This document shows, piece after piece, positions 19,262 to 26,585 of a stretch of DNA of 32,646 nt. The notes under the pieces were generated by a model that was given only the letters and a program-made list of their open reading frames with translations, was not told where the DNA came from and made no database searches. The position numbers and the translations under genes were made by a program. The stretch is taken from the NCBI GenBank assembly GCA_020053945.1, contig JAGVME010000090.1:1-32646 (forward strand), written 5' to 3'. The first letter of the stretch is position 1, and every line of letters begins with the position of its first letter. Source of the DNA: Gammaproteobacteria bacterium (GTDB taxonomy: Bacteria; Pseudomonadota; Gammaproteobacteria; Ga0077554; Ga007554).

Positions 19262-20086
19262 ATGGATGAATTATTAGTTAATCCCGCCGTACAAGCGGCG
19301 GTAGTGCCGTTTATCGCCGCGTTGGTGGTCGGGTTACTCCTCAAGCCTGTGGGCTGGTACTGGGCCGGGCTGGCGGTGATTGCGGGCTTCTACGCCAGCG
19401 TATCGCTGATTACCGGCTTCGAATTTACTCCGCTCACCAGCACCCGCAAATTGGTGCTGATTGGCATGGGCGCCGCCGCCGCAGGTTTGGCGTTTGATTA
19501 TCTGGCAGCGAAACCACGCCCGCTTTACCCGCTGCTTGCCGCGCTTGGCGGCGGCTCCGTATTATGGCTGATCTGGCCGCCGCTGATGCGCATGGAAGGC
19601 GCGGCATTGTGGCTGTATGGCGCGGGCAGCGTAGCTTATGTGGTATGGATGGTATTGTCGCTCGAAGCCTTGCGTAACCGCGCGCTGCGCGCCGTGACCG
19701 CGCTCACGTCACTCGGGCTGGGCACTGGCATTGCGGCGCTGATGGGCGCATCGGCATTGCTTGGGCAACTGGCCTCGGCGCTGGCCGCCGCCACGGGTGC
19801 ATTCCTGTTGCTCAGCGTTTTCAAAAGGACGTTGACAGTAGGCTTGTTAATGCTACTGCCCGCCGCTTTGTTGGCTGGCTTGATAGGCGTTAGCGCCATG
19901 ACATACGCCACACTGCCGTGGTATAGCCTGCTGGCGCTGGCAATCATACCTTTGTTGGCACGCGTACCGCTGCCGCAAAAACTGCCTTTATGGGGTCAGG
20001 CTGCCGCGCTGTTGGCGCTGACCCTGCCTGCGGCGGCAGGCGCGATTTACCTGGTGTGGCGGGAAGCTGGCGCACCACCCATGTAA
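19262..20086 (+). CDS. Polytopic membrane protein of unknown function
   Basis: A 274-residue, strongly hydrophobic protein with about seven to nine predicted membrane helices, rich in Ala, Leu and Gly. Examples are AAVVPFIAALVVGLLL, WAGLAVIAGFYASVSLI, GASALLGQLASALAAATGAFLLL and LGLLMLLPAALLAGLIG-like segments. Short charged loops include TSTRKL, AAKPRPLYP and FKRTL. No signal peptide separate from the first helix and no catalytic motif were seen. I do not recognise the family. It starts after an AAAAGG site and stands between plsC and the YceI gene on the same strand. Confidence 0.75.
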   Translation: MDELLVNPAVQAAVVPFIAALVVGLLLKPVGWYWAGLAVIAGFYASVSLITGFEFTPLTSTRKLVLIGMGAAAAGLAFDYLAAKPRPLYPLLAALGGGSVLWLIWPPLMRMEGAALWLYGAGSVAYVVWMVLSLEALRNRALRAVTALTSLGLGTGIAALMGASALLGQLASALAAATGAFLLLSVFKRTLTVGLLMLLPAALLAGLIGVSAMTYATLPWYSLLALAIIPLLARVPLPQKLPLWGQAAALLALTLPAAAGAIYLVWREAGAPPM

Positions 20087-20206
20087 TACACGAATAATCC
20101 GTTCACTGTTTCGTTGACATCTAGACTGTAGATATCTTGGAAAACCGCTACAGTCGCCCGAAATGACACGGTTGTAATTTTTAAAACCACCACGAGGAGA
20201 ATATAC

Positions 20207-20779
20207 ATGCGTAAATTAATACTTGCTGCTGCACTTACGGGCCTTTCTTTTTCCGCTTTTGCTGCGGAAACTTACACGATTGATCCGGACCATACCTATC
20301 CCCATTTCACGATTAACCACCTGGGGTTTTCCACCATGCATGGCCGCTTCAATGCCACCAAAGGCAAAATCGTGCTGGACAAAACCGGCACCACCAGTGC
20401 CGTAGACATTGTGATTGATGCCGCCTCTGTCGACACCGGCATGAAAAAACGTGATGATCACCTGCGTTCTCCGGACTTCCTGAATGCCACGGAATTTCCG
20501 GGGATTACATACAAATCCAGCAAAGTGACGTTCAGCGGCGCAAAAAAAGCCACTGTGGACGGCACGTTAACCATTGCAGGTGTCAGCAAACCCGTGAAGC
20601 TGGATGTGCAAAGCATCAACTGCGGTATCCATCCTATGGATCCGAAAAAAGAAAAGTTCGTATGTGGCTTTGACGCCACCGCCAAAATCAAGCGTTCTGA
20701 TTTTGGCGTAAAATACGGATTACCTGCGATTGGCGATGAAATGGTGATATCGCTGGAAGTTGAAGCCGTACGCAATTAA
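20207..20779 (+). CDS. YceI-family periplasmic lipid-binding-like protein
   Basis: A 190-residue exported protein with signal peptide MRKLILAAALTGLSFSAFAA. The mature protein shows the YceI lipocalin-like pattern: TYTIDPDHTYPHFTINHLGFSTMHGRF at the start, VDTGMKKRDDHLRSPDFLNATEFPGITYKS in the middle and DFGVKYGLPAIGDEMVISLEVEAV at the end. The family forms a beta-barrel that binds polyprenoid or amphiphilic lipids; the physiological role is often unclear. GAGGAG precedes the start. A GC-rich hairpin follows the stop. Confidence 0.92.
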   Translation: MRKLILAAALTGLSFSAFAAETYTIDPDHTYPHFTINHLGFSTMHGRFNATKGKIVLDKTGTTSAVDIVIDAASVDTGMKKRDDHLRSPDFLNATEFPGITYKSSKVTFSGAKKATVDGTLTIAGVSKPVKLDVQSINCGIHPMDPKKEKFVCGFDATAKIKRSDFGVKYGLPAIGDEMVISLEVEAVRN

Positions 20780-20786
20780 ACGCATG

Positions 20787-20827
20787 CCTTTGCCGGCGGC
20801 GGTGATCCGCTCCGCCGCCGGCAAGGG
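20787..20827. terminator. GC-rich hairpin between convergent genes
   Basis: TTGCCGGCGGCGG (20790-20802) pairs with CCGCCGCCGGCAA (20812-20824). It sits between the YceI stop and the converging PEP-CTERM gene and could end transcription from both sides. It lacks a T-run, so the mechanism is uncertain. Confidence 0.65.
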
Positions 20828-20828
20828 A

Positions 20829-21545
20829 CTATCGTGCGCCCACTTTTTTACGGTTGGCGAATGCCAGCAAACCCAATCCTGAAAGCAGTATAGGCAAGGT
20901 CGCGGGCTCAGGAACCGCATCAATACGAAACCCTACCGATGTGGTATTGTTCGCGGCGCTGTTGAAATCACTGCTGAGGCTGGAGAGGGTAATGTCGAAT
21001 GTCCCCAACAAGCCCGCAGGCAAATCAAAAGTACGCAAAAATACTTGTTCCTGGTCATCTGTTCCGGAAAACAGGAGATCTTCATTAAAGAGAATATTGC
21101 CGTCGCCCGCCAAAGAAAAACTCAGCAACGCCTGCGTGATGGAATCAGCATTTCCCGCAAAGGCATCATTGGCAAAATCAAGCCGTAATTGGGTCTTTCC
21201 TCCCGGGGTAATAAAACTGCCGGAAAAATTTGTGGCTGTGGTCGCAGTGGCAAACTCACCTAACCCCACCGTGTCAGACGCAGCTACCAATATGCCTTGG
21301 TCGGCTATGGCAAAAGATATGGCGCTACTGTTCAGCGGGGATGTAACGGATGTGGTGCCGAATAACGGAAGGGTTGAGGGCGGACTTGTGTCAGTAAAAT
21401 TATCTGAAAATAAATTCCCTGCGCCATCCAATACGCTAACTCCTCCACCGATGAAATAACTGCCATTCAATGCAACGGGAGCGGCCCAGGATACGGATGC
21501 CGATCCAGCTAATATTAACAAAGTAAAACACAGTGTCTTTTTCAT
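20829..21545 (-). CDS. PEP-CTERM sorting-signal protein
   Basis: A 238-residue secreted protein. It has an N-terminal signal peptide (MKKTLCFTLLILAGSASVSWAA) and a C-terminal PEP-CTERM signal: VPEPATLPILLSGLGLLAF, then the basic tail ANRKKVGAR. The middle is Ser/Thr/Asn-rich, beta-like and nearly Cys-free, as is usual for this group. An exosortase (EpsH-type, elsewhere in the genome) is expected to cut at PEP and process the protein during export linked to exopolysaccharide. The function of the body is unknown. It is separated from the beta-helix gene by a terminator-like hairpin, so it is probably transcribed alone. Confidence 0.9.
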   Translation of the reverse strand: MKKTLCFTLLILAGSASVSWAAPVALNGSYFIGGGVSVLDGAGNLFSDNFTDTSPPSTLPLFGTTSVTSPLNSSAISFAIADQGILVAASDTVGLGEFATATTATNFSGSFITPGGKTQLRLDFANDAFAGNADSITQALLSFSLAGDGNILFNEDLLFSGTDDQEQVFLRTFDLPAGLLGTFDITLSSLSSDFNSAANNTTSVGFRIDAVPEPATLPILLSGLGLLAFANRKKVGAR

Positions 21546-21583
21546 GACTTAATCCTCAAAATATCTGGCTCCGATGTGCCGCG

Positions 21584-21614
21584 AAAGCGGCGGGGATAAA
21601 ATCCCCGCCGCTTT
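21584..21614 (-). terminator. Terminator-like hairpin after the beta-helix gene
   Basis: AAAGCGGCGGGGAT (21584-21597) pairs perfectly with ATCCCCGCCGCTTT (21601-21614) around AAA. It lies 13 bp past the beta-helix stop on the minus strand and ends in TTTC. It may also form the leader side of the PEP-CTERM gene. Confidence 0.75.
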
Positions 21615-21626
21615 CCAACCTATGGC

Positions 21627-22472
21627 CTAGAAAAATGACCCTACCGGTGGCCGGACGCCGATAAAGTTCGGGTTGTTATCGAACACTACAGCGGTATTGG
21701 CGATCTTTACTGCCTGCGGGTTACCGGTAGCATTTGCAATACCGGCGGCAAAACTTCCGCTAATGGTGGTGGAAGCCACTACACCGGAAGACGCGCCTTC
21801 AAACTCGATGCCGATGCCCGGAATAGGCGTGTTGACAATACCAGCGCCATTCCTGAAGCCTGATCCAACCACTTGGCTGTTGGTGATGGTGGCTTTGGCC
21901 GACCCCATGACATGGATGCCGTAATCTTTGTTATGTTCGACGCGGCAATTATCAATAATCACCCGGGAATTTCCGGACACAAGAATGCCCTCCGTCCAGT
22001 TGCGGCTCACAATATTGCGGATGGTAACAATGCGGTTGCTTGGCGCATTGATAATGATGCCAGGTGCGGCCTGACGTTGCGTATTCCCTGCCGCATCACC
22101 GGCCCGTACCGCTTCGATTTCCGCTTCCACTCCCGGCGCGGCCTGCAGCGTCACGTCGCCATTCGCGGCGGTAATGTTCACTATTTCCAGGAAACGCCCG
22201 GATGTGACAATGATGACGTGCCCATTTTGGTTGGCGCCCCGGTTCGCAGCGCCCAATGCGGCATTGATGGTGCCGAATACTTGATCCAGGCCATCATTAT
22301 CCTCATCCACGCCAATGCGCCCGTCACCGTCAAAATCGCTTTCACCTTCCACCAACACGGGATGGTTCGCCAAAGAAACTGACGAATATCCCAGGCATGC
22401 GAACATTACCGCAGTGGCCAGTGTTAACTTGTTTTTAAAAATTTTGTGTGTATATCCATATCGCGCTTTCAT
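21627..22472 (-). CDS. Secreted right-handed beta-helix repeat protein
   Basis: About 281 residues. An N-terminal signal region (KNKLTLATAVMFACLGYSSVSLA) is followed by an Asp-rich calcium-type loop (DFDGDGRIGVDEDNDGLD, resembling EF-hand/thrombospondin-type-3 loops). The rest is a pectate-lyase-like parallel beta-helix with repeating coils such as NRIVTIRNIVSRNWTEGILVSG, SRVIIDNCRVEHNKDYGIHVMG and AKATITNSQVVGSG. It probably binds or modifies polysaccharide or surface structures. No catalytic residues are recognised. The ATG at 22472 has AGGGGTG upstream and is preferred to the TTG at 22490. It lacks its own PEP-CTERM signal. Confidence 0.82.
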   Translation of the reverse strand: MKARYGYTHKIFKNKLTLATAVMFACLGYSSVSLANHPVLVEGESDFDGDGRIGVDEDNDGLDQVFGTINAALGAANRGANQNGHVIIVTSGRFLEIVNITAANGDVTLQAAPGVEAEIEAVRAGDAAGNTQRQAAPGIIINAPSNRIVTIRNIVSRNWTEGILVSGNSRVIIDNCRVEHNKDYGIHVMGSAKATITNSQVVGSGFRNGAGIVNTPIPGIGIEFEGASSGVVASTTISGSFAAGIANATGNPQAVKIANTAVVFDNNPNFIGVRPPVGSFF

Positions 22473-22605
22473 CTCAACACCCCTGATCAAAAAATTGTTA
22501 ATGTATGGAAAATGATAATCTGCGCGCCAGGGATTATTTTTCCTGGCCCGACATATACACTACGTTGCGTTTGATCTACTGGATGTGGGTTTTTGAAAAT
22601 TTTTC

Positions 22606-22760
22606 AGAGCCTATTCCAACTCTCACTGAAGGGCGCATCGCGGTGTTGCCATGATATATAAAGGCGGGCTCAAAATGCTCATGTACTGCATGTACACTCC
22701 GCTTTTTCGCCCGTTTCCGCCTTGCGCCGCATCCCTTGAGTGAGAGTTGGAATAGGCTCT
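22606..22760. repeat. Intergenic palindromic repeat, intact copy A (155 bp)
   Basis: The ends AGAGCCTATTCCAACTCTCACT (22606-22627) and its exact complement (22739-22760) form a 22-bp inverted repeat. The interior starts GAAGGGCGCATCGCGG and holds GGGCTCAAAATGCTCATGTA and CCGCTTTTTCGCCC. The last base is part of the stop codon of the YheT-type gene. A related copy B, split by the OLD-family gene, lies at 29697-31770. Nothing else is evident in 22473-22605. Confidence 0.85.
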
Positions 22761-23881
22761 CAGGGAGAAGCAAGAGGGAAAGCGTAGCGGGGGGATAACC
22801 TAGCGGGGAGCTTATCATTAACTTCTGAAAAGAACGCCAGGATACGTTCAGGAAGCCATGCATGCTTGCCAGGAAAGGATCCTGAAATAAAACCAACATG
22901 GCCGCCTTCATCTGAAAATTCCAATGTCACTGAAGATGACACTTCTGCGGGGGTAGGCAAGGCGGTTTCAGGAAGAAAAGGATCATTACGGGCATGGATG
23001 AGCAATGTAGGAATGCGGACGTCAATCAAATGGGGTTTGCTGCTGGCCTTTGTCCAATAATCATCGGTATTTTTGAAACCGTGCAAGGGGGCGGTCACAA
23101 GATCATCAAATTCCCTCAGTGTCTTGATATTTTCAATGGCGTTCCCGTCAAAAAGCCCAGGGAATTGTTCCAATTTATGCGCGGCTTTTTTCTTCAGGCT
23201 ACGCAGGAAGTGATCCGTATAAAACTGGTTAAATCCACCCTCGTCCAAGGTGTTGCCCATCGCTTGCAAATCAATGGCGGCAGAGACAGTAACGACCCCA
23301 TCAATAACATCGCCAGCCTGCGTTCCTTGTTCACCCACCCATTTCAATAACGCGTTGCCGCCCAATGAAACGCCGGTCGCGAACAAAGGCGCAGTGGGAT
23401 ACTGCGTGCGCAACCGGCGTAATATCCAATCAATCTCGGCGCTATCGCCCGCGAAATAAGCGCGCGGCAAGCGGTTTGGTTCACCACTGCAACCCCGGAA
23501 ATTTACCGCGATGCCACGCCAGCCCTTATGTTGCAATTCATCCATGAGGCTGCGTACATAATGCCTTTCGGAGTTTCCTTCCAGGCCATGAAAAAATACC
23601 ACGAGCGGCTTATCAGCCCCGTCAATATTGGCGTTTTCTGCGGTCCTATCCTCAGCGTTATCCAACCAATCAACATCAATAAAATCGCCGTCGGGCGTTT
23701 CCCAACGCTCACGTTTATAACTGACCTGCGGAACGGGCGTAAACAGCGCGGAATAAATGGTCTGCAAATGGCCGCCGGGCAACCACCAAGGGGCCTCATA
23801 GGGCTGTGCATGTGTGGGCAGGGCCATCAGCATAAGGAGTGCCGCCAATACAGTGGAAAATGGCGCATTACGATTATTCAT
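22760..23881 (-). CDS. YheT-family alpha/beta hydrolase with signal peptide
   Basis: A 373-residue hydrolase of the YheT/COG0429 type. WWLPGGHLQTIYSAL at the start of the mature domain is the family hallmark. The triad is visible: Ser in GVSLGGNAL, Asp in HARNDPFLP and His in EGGHVGFI; the oxyanion region is FFHGLEGNSERHYV. Family enzymes are esterase-like with uncertain substrates. Unusually, it begins with a signal peptide (STVLAALLMLMALPTHAQ), implying a periplasmic enzyme. It starts 12 bp after the HupE-like gene with GAGG as binding site, so it is in that operon. Its stop codon uses the edge of repeat copy A, and the last residues may be repeat-flank derived. Confidence 0.88.
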   Translation of the reverse strand: MNNRNAPFSTVLAALLMLMALPTHAQPYEAPWWLPGGHLQTIYSALFTPVPQVSYKRERWETPDGDFIDVDWLDNAEDRTAENANIDGADKPLVVFFHGLEGNSERHYVRSLMDELQHKGWRGIAVNFRGCSGEPNRLPRAYFAGDSAEIDWILRRLRTQYPTAPLFATGVSLGGNALLKWVGEQGTQAGDVIDGVVTVSAAIDLQAMGNTLDEGGFNQFYTDHFLRSLKKKAAHKLEQFPGLFDGNAIENIKTLREFDDLVTAPLHGFKNTDDYWTKASSKPHLIDVRIPTLLIHARNDPFLPETALPTPAEVSSSVTLEFSDEGGHVGFISGSFPGKHAWLPERILAFFSEVNDKLPARLSPRYAFPLASP

Positions 23882-23893
23882 TAACCTCGTGCC

Positions 23894-25024
23894 CTACACA
23901 AACAGTTTCATGTCGAAGGACCTTTCCAGGAACCAAACAAACCCCATGGCCGCAATCAGCAACGAACCCATGGCCAACACCAGGCGGCGGTAAAAAACCG
24001 AGCGGCATAGCCCGTATGCAAGTGGCACAAACACGGCAACGATAGCCAGTTGGCCTGTTTCCACTCCTACATTAAACGCCACCAGGGCCAGCCACAGGGA
24101 ATTTCCTGCCAAGCCAAGATCCAGCAACGCACTGGCGAAACCCATGCCGTGTATTAAACCAAAAATAAAAGCGACAATCCATCGCTGCCGCTGAAAAACA
24201 GGATAGATATTGTTTAGCGCCGCTAAAACAATCGAAAAAGCGATGGCAGACTCCACCCAACGCGTAGGCAGTGAGATTACCTGCAGCGTAGCCAGGCTCA
24301 GGGTAATGGAGTGGGCTAGCGTAAAGGCGGTAACAATTTTAAATACATCCCATAAAGCAGTACGAAGTTGGGTGACCGCCTGCCATTGCGCCTCCTCACG
24401 GCGCAGCACCGACGGCAGCAACAATGCCAATAGAAATAAAATATGGTCCAATCCGATGCTGATATGCCATATTCCCATTTCGGCATAATCGAAAAACTGA
24501 CGAAGTAGGTCCGTGCTATTCAAATTAAATTTTTGCGTGGATTGCCCAGGGCTGAATATAACGCTTTGCGTAACAGGGGCGCTTTTATCAGGATAGGTAA
24601 GGCGCATCAAACCCCTGTGCTGGGGATCAATATCAAAAAATAAATTATAGTTAATTGCCAATACATAGGGTTCATTGGCGCAATCCGCGACGAAACGTAT
24701 TACGGCATACGCGCCATCGCTGTGATTATCCACTAAGTGCTGTTTGATTCGGATGGGGCAAACTTCGCCATCCGCATATAACCTGAGCCGCGCAAGGGCA
24801 TAGGCGGCCACATCGGCGTGATGCGCCCGCAACTCTCCCCAACTGATTTCACCATCGCCATTTTCATCCAAGCCAATGGCATACTCAAGATCACGCACGG
24901 CAATGTCCCACTGCCCTGCAATGGTTGTCTTCTGGATATCCAAGGTAAGATAGCTGTCACTGGGCTTGTGGGCATACACAGCATTTGAAAATAACAACGC
25001 CGCCCATAAAATTAACCGTAACAT
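23894..25024 (-). CDS. HupE/UreJ-like membrane protein with exported N-terminal domain
   Basis: A 376-residue protein. It has signal peptide MLRLILWAALLFSNAVYA followed by a HKPSDSYLTL exported domain with an EF-hand-like loop DENGDGEISWGEL. The C-terminal membrane domain (about residues 185-365) is of the HupE/UreJ type: GIWHISIGLDHILFLLALLLP, then FTLAHSITLSLA and FGLIHGMGFA, with conserved His residues in the helices. HupE/UreJ proteins are linked to nickel uptake, but this longer version has no proven metal. The ATG overlaps the TPR gene stop by one base (TGATG), so translation is coupled. It lies between the TPR gene and the YheT-type gene. Confidence 0.83.
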   Translation of the reverse strand: MLRLILWAALLFSNAVYAHKPSDSYLTLDIQKTTIAGQWDIAVRDLEYAIGLDENGDGEISWGELRAHHADVAAYALARLRLYADGEVCPIRIKQHLVDNHSDGAYAVIRFVADCANEPYVLAINYNLFFDIDPQHRGLMRLTYPDKSAPVTQSVIFSPGQSTQKFNLNSTDLLRQFFDYAEMGIWHISIGLDHILFLLALLLPSVLRREEAQWQAVTQLRTALWDVFKIVTAFTLAHSITLSLATLQVISLPTRWVESAIAFSIVLAALNNIYPVFQRQRWIVAFIFGLIHGMGFASALLDLGLAGNSLWLALVAFNVGVETGQLAIVAVFVPLAYGLCRSVFYRRLVLAMGSLLIAAMGFVWFLERSFDMKLFV

Positions 25025-26226
25025 CAGAGCGTAACACTATTTAATAATTGCACGTGGCGCTCTATATGGATATCTTCCAGATGATTTTCCGCGAGCCAGG
25101 CCAGCACCCCGCGAGCCTCGCTATAGCGCTGAGCGGCAATCGCGGCTTCCAGGACGAGACGGGCGTCCCACAGTTCCCGCTGTACCATCCAATTTTCTTG
25201 CGCCAGCTTCAGCGCCCGTTGCGGATTTTTTAACAACACCAAGGTGAAGCGCGCCTCTTCACGCCGATGCACAATATCCCCCCGCAAGCGGCTTGCCCCA
25301 AACCGTGCGCCCAATGCAGCTACATGTGTCGGTAAGCTGGGCAAATTGAGCTGCTGCTCCGCCAACGCCAGGCGCAACAATAATCCATCGGCACGTACCT
25401 TATCTTTCAGCAAAGAAATAACTTCCTCAGGCCGCCCCTGGTCCAGCAAAAAATCACTGTAGGCACCTAATAAGTAGCTATCCTGAATGTTCAGCGCCAA
25501 GGCCGCTTGATAATGGGTTTCTGCGGCCTGTTTCCGTCCTGCCCGGGCTGCCATCTCGGCAAGATCAATTAAGACCCAGAGTTTTTCATCCGGCGACAGC
25601 CCAGTCGCCGGCGATTTTTTAAAAACTCCCAGCAATAAATTATAACTTTCTAACAGCTTGCCATTTTGGCCCGCAACACCGCTGATACAATTGGCCGAAA
25701 TAATTTCGTTTGTAAGCCTTAATAGCTTTAAACAATCATGGCTGGCTTTTTGATAACTTCCCACTACCCGGAAAATAGATGCGCGTGTAAGCCATGCTTG
25801 GGCATTATTGGGTTCCCGCCGCAAAACCAGCGATAAATCGGCCAAAGCATCTTTAAAGTTGTGATTGCTTTGGTTGATGATTGCCCGCAATACCAACACC
25901 TGCGAGGGGGGACGTTCCATTTTCCACCAAGGGGCAAGTACTCCCTGGGCATATCCAAGATAGCGTGGATCCGCCTCTGCCCGAGCCTGCCCAATGTACC
26001 GCCGTGCCACCTGTACCGCCAAGGGTAAATTATCCGGTTGAACCAGCAATTGGGCGCGTTTGTGGCGCAACTCACGCGTGGCAGGGTTGTTTGGGGTGGT
26101 TTGTAGTTTCTCCAGAATTTGTGATTCGTCACTGGGCACAAAGGGCGCTGCCATTGCATTTTGTGAACCCAAGTTTGCCATGGATCCCAGCATAAATATG
26201 CACGCATATCGGATTGATTTATTCAT
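25024..26226 (-). CDS. Exported TPR-repeat protein
   Basis: A 400-residue protein with a signal peptide (YACIFMLGSMANLGSQNAMAA) and tandem helical repeats of TPR type. Examples are DALADLSLVLRREPNNAQAWLTRASIFRVVGSYQKA, AAETHYQAALALNIQDSYLLGAYSDFLLDQGRPEEV and PQRALKLAQENWMVQRELWDARLVLEAAIAAQRYSEA. It probably acts in the periplasm as a scaffold for protein partners. It is coupled to the HupE-like gene by a TGATG overlap. A terminator upstream at 26304-26338 separates it from the lipoprotein gene, so it needs its own promoter in 26227-26303, where I see no confident box. Confidence 0.8.
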   Translation of the reverse strand: MNKSIRYACIFMLGSMANLGSQNAMAAPFVPSDESQILEKLQTTPNNPATRELRHKRAQLLVQPDNLPLAVQVARRYIGQARAEADPRYLGYAQGVLAPWWKMERPPSQVLVLRAIINQSNHNFKDALADLSLVLRREPNNAQAWLTRASIFRVVGSYQKASHDCLKLLRLTNEIISANCISGVAGQNGKLLESYNLLLGVFKKSPATGLSPDEKLWVLIDLAEMAARAGRKQAAETHYQAALALNIQDSYLLGAYSDFLLDQGRPEEVISLLKDKVRADGLLLRLALAEQQLNLPSLPTHVAALGARFGASRLRGDIVHRREEARFTLVLLKNPQRALKLAQENWMVQRELWDARLVLEAAIAAQRYSEARGVLAWLAENHLEDIHIERHVQLLNSVTL

Positions 26227-26303
26227 TTCTGAAAAGTTAGGGTTGATAGTTTCGTAATTAAATTTAATTCGGATGTTCCATAAAACCGCGCGCTCCGTTC
26301 ATT

Positions 26304-26338
26304 AAAAAAGCGGCTGGTGAAGATACCTTACCAGCCGC
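26304..26338 (-). terminator. Rho-independent terminator after the lipoprotein gene
   Basis: Minus strand GCGGCTGGT (26338-26330), an 11-base loop, then ACCAGCCGC (26318-26310) followed directly by T6. It lies about 10 bp past the lipoprotein stop and ends the DUF4331-lipoprotein transcript. Confidence 0.9.
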
Positions 26339-26346
26339 CGCGCCAT

Positions 26347-26568
26347 TTAAAGCATCCTGGGTTCGGCATTCTCAGGAGCGGGTATGGCCATGTTTTCAAC
26401 ATTCACCGGTGCAGCGTCCTCTGGAGAAGTGGCCACCGCTCTATTCACGATCTCTGTCATGTCGTTGGGCTGTGCTGCGTTCGACGGTGTTGAACCGCCG
26501 TTGTCATTGCAAGCGGATAACAGTAACAACCCAGCAAGGCTGATACATACACGTGGCATGGTTTTCAT
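26347..26568 (-). CDS. Small predicted lipoprotein
   Basis: A 73-residue protein with a lipoprotein signal: MKTMPRVCISLAGLLLLSAC with lipobox LSAC, so the mature Cys20 would be lipidated. The remaining about 53 residues are Asn/Pro/Ala/Glu-rich with no secondary-structure signature (NDNGGSTPSNAAQPND, then acidic). It follows the DUF4331 gene by 17 bp and precedes a terminator, so the two form a short operon. Function unknown. Asp/Asn after the Cys (CNDNGG) does not by itself fix the membrane. Confidence 0.75.
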   Translation of the reverse strand: MKTMPRVCISLAGLLLLSACNDNGGSTPSNAAQPNDMTEIVNRAVATSPEDAAPVNVENMAIPAPENAEPRML

Positions 26569-26585
26569 AAATACCCCTTATCAGC

